Positions 27,318 through 28,519 of a stretch of 28,519 nucleotides of DNA are shown in pieces. The position numbers were made by a program, and so were the translations under genes. The notes under the pieces were generated by a model. That model was not told the DNA's origin. It saw only the letters and a program-made list of their open reading frames with translations, and did not search any database. The stretch covers positions 1 through 28,519 of the IMG/VR virus record IMGVR_UViG_3300025109_003118. The stretch is one strand, 5' to 3'. Every line of letters begins with the position of its first letter. The stretch's first letter is position 1. Origin of the DNA: a virus.

Positions 27318-28519
27318 TTAACAAACCTCTGCTGTAGGATTTAATGCACATATTGCTGCTTTTAATAATGTATTTTCTTCTTTCAACTCAAAAATAGCTT
27401 GTCTTAAAACATCAATTTCCATTCCTAGTTCTACTCCTGATTCAGTTTTATTATAAGGATAAACTATTCTTATTCTTGTTTCATTATTGCAATCTGTTCT
27501 TAAATACTCTTTAACAGTTTCATTAAATTCATCCAAAACATCTTCAAATATATCTTCACAAACTTCTTGTTCATATGATTCATTGACAGGAATTGTAAAA
27601 TCAGTTACAGGATAAGTGACATACCCATAAAAACTAGAGTGGTTTATTTCATTACCTGTTTTATAATAATCTGCATCCTTAATATGATCCCAAACATTTT
27701 TATTTTTATCAAAAATACTTGTTCTTGTTATATAACCTGTTGCAGATATATTTGAATCTACCCATATTGAAACTAAATTACTTCCATCTGAAACATTACC
27801 TACAACTGTTAAAGGAAAAGTTGGAATTGTAGTTCCTATTCCCACCTTCCCATTTTCACTTATCCTCATTATCTCTCCTTCTATACCGTTAAAAAATCTA
27901 AAAGCACCTTCCTGATTATTATTATTATCAGTCTGGAATAACAACTCACCATCAACAGACAATAATCCATCATCTGTTGCACTCCCGCCTCTAGAAATTG
28001 TATCTACTGAAGCTAAATTAAAATCCCAAGTACCATCTCCTGATAAGGATAATTGATCTGATGGACTAGTAGTCCCAATTCCGACATTTCCATCGTGGGC
28101 AATAACCATAGCCACATCAGTTGAGCTTCCATCATCACTAACCATAAAAACATGGTCTAAATCCCCAGTCGTTCTTGGTTGATAAACTAAATTTCCATAA
28201 GCATTAAATGGATAAGAACCTGCACTTGTTCCAGTTCTATAAATATGGGGCAAAGCATTATTAACTGGTGCTGAAGTTAAGCCATTCGAAAATTTTAATG
28301 CCCCACCAGTAACTCCTGAAACAGTAACATTTCCTGATGCTTCAATGTTTCCAATTACTTCTAGGGATTCTCCAGGAGCAGCAGTCCCAATCCCCACCTT
28401 CCCATTTTCACTTATCCTCATTATCTCTCCTTCTATACCGTTAAAAAATCTAAAAGCACCTTCCTGATTATTATTATTATCAGTCTGGAATAACAACTCA
28501 CCATCAACAGACAATAATC
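27318..28519 (-). CDS. Fibre, C-terminal part (continues from base 1 across the circle join)
   Basis: The frame is open from 28519 to TAA 27318 and is the continuation of the gene starting at 1393. It holds three more VGIGT motifs, in VGIGTAAPG, VGIGTTSPSD and VGIGTTIPT. After these comes a globular part with GYVTYPVTDF and Cys residues, then a C-terminal coiled coil (VLRQAIFELKEENTLLKAAI) suited to trimer formation, ending in CALNPTAEVC. There is no S74 chaperone domain. The apparent start inside this segment is an artefact of the contig cut. Confidence 0.8.
   Translation of the reverse strand, partial: LLSVDGELLFQTDNNNNQEGAFRFFNGIEGEIMRISENGKVGIGTAAPGESLEVIGNIEASGNVTVSGVTGGALKFSNGLTSAPVNNALPHIYRTGTSAGSYPFNAYGNLVYQPRTTGDLDHVFMVSDDGSSTDVAMVIAHDGNVGIGTTSPSDQLSLSGDGTWDFNLASVDTISRGGSATDDGLLSVDGELLFQTDNNNNQEGAFRFFNGIEGEIMRISENGKVGIGTTIPTFPLTVVGNVSDGSNLVSIWVDSNISATGYITRTSIFDKNKNVWDHIKDADYYKTGNEINHSSFYGYVTYPVTDFTIPVNESYEQEVCEDIFEDVLDEFNETVKEYLRTDCNNETRIRIVYPYNKTESGVELGMEIDVLRQAIFELKEENTLLKAAICALNPTAEVC
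27840..28080 (-). repeat. Duplicated fibre module
   Basis: About 240 nt here (encoding SDQLSLSGDGTWDFNL through the EIMRISENGKVGIGT end) recur with few changes in a second copy that spans the contig ends (about 28390-28519 joined to 34-130). The codons between DTISRG and DDGLL differ between the copies (GSAT versus VDPT). Confidence 0.85.
28487..28519. repeat. 33-bp terminal overlap with bases 1-33
   Basis: The last 33 bases equal the first 33, and also equal 27936-27968. Joining the ends keeps the fibre frame and gives a gene divisible by three, so the contig is probably a circle cut within the repeat. Confidence 0.85.

Overview
The window is an AT-rich, compact mobile genome, most likely a complete circular virus (or virus-derived plasmid) of an archaeon. 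The first 33 bases recur exactly as the last 33, and one open reading frame runs in frame through the join. The contig is therefore probably a circle of 28,486 bp linearised inside a repeat of a fibre gene. Archaeal affiliation rests on TATA-like boxes (TTTATAAATA, TATTTAAA) about 25-45 nt before start codons, several near-leaderless genes, strong GGAGG-type Shine-Dalgarno sites inside operons, and small protein types that I associate with DPANN archaea (Woesearchaeota/Pacearchaeota). That host guess is an inference. I see no tRNA, rRNA, CRISPR array or insertion sequence, and no HK97-type capsid, portal, terminase or tail gene.

Layout. (1) A long minus-strand operon from 11010 down to 1, continuing through the circle join to 27318, holds structural genes: a 937-residue basic, Gln/Lys-rich protein, small basic and coiled-coil proteins, several membrane proteins, a spike of about 1053 residues with a LamG-like domain, and an 853-residue secreted fibre with VGIGT repeats. 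(2) A plus-strand pair (11134-12440) encodes an unknown protein and a P-loop ATPase suited to packaging or virion assembly. (3) A short minus operon (13252-12567) encodes membrane proteins, one with an HExxH metallopeptidase signature. (4) A very AT-rich minus operon (17470-13342) carries an all-alpha dCTPase/dUTPase, a dCMP hydroxymethylase with the T4-type Asp, a SAM methyltransferase, unknown proteins and a tyrosine recombinase. (5) A plus operon (17637-19347) has a zinc ribbon, a ribbon-helix-helix protein and membrane proteins, with one gene nested in another frame. (6) A minus operon (20646-19386) has three tandem paralogues of a two-helix membrane protein, the best candidates for major coat proteins. 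(7) From 27216 down to 21396 run many small overlapping genes (zinc fingers, tiny membrane proteins, ribbon-helix-helix and AbrB-like regulators) around a superfamily 3 helicase, followed by an iteron-like, AT-rich region that may be the origin.

Working together: the SF3 helicase and origin-like region would replicate the genome, and the recombinase may integrate or resolve it. The dCTPase and dCMP hydroxymethylase would remove dCTP and supply 5-hydroxymethyl-dCMP, predicting hydroxymethylcytosine (possibly further modified) in the element's DNA. The coat paralogues, spike, fibre and ATPase would build an enveloped or filamentous particle. A shared TTTAAAGATAAA motif in three promoter regions suggests common control of regions 3, 4 and 5.
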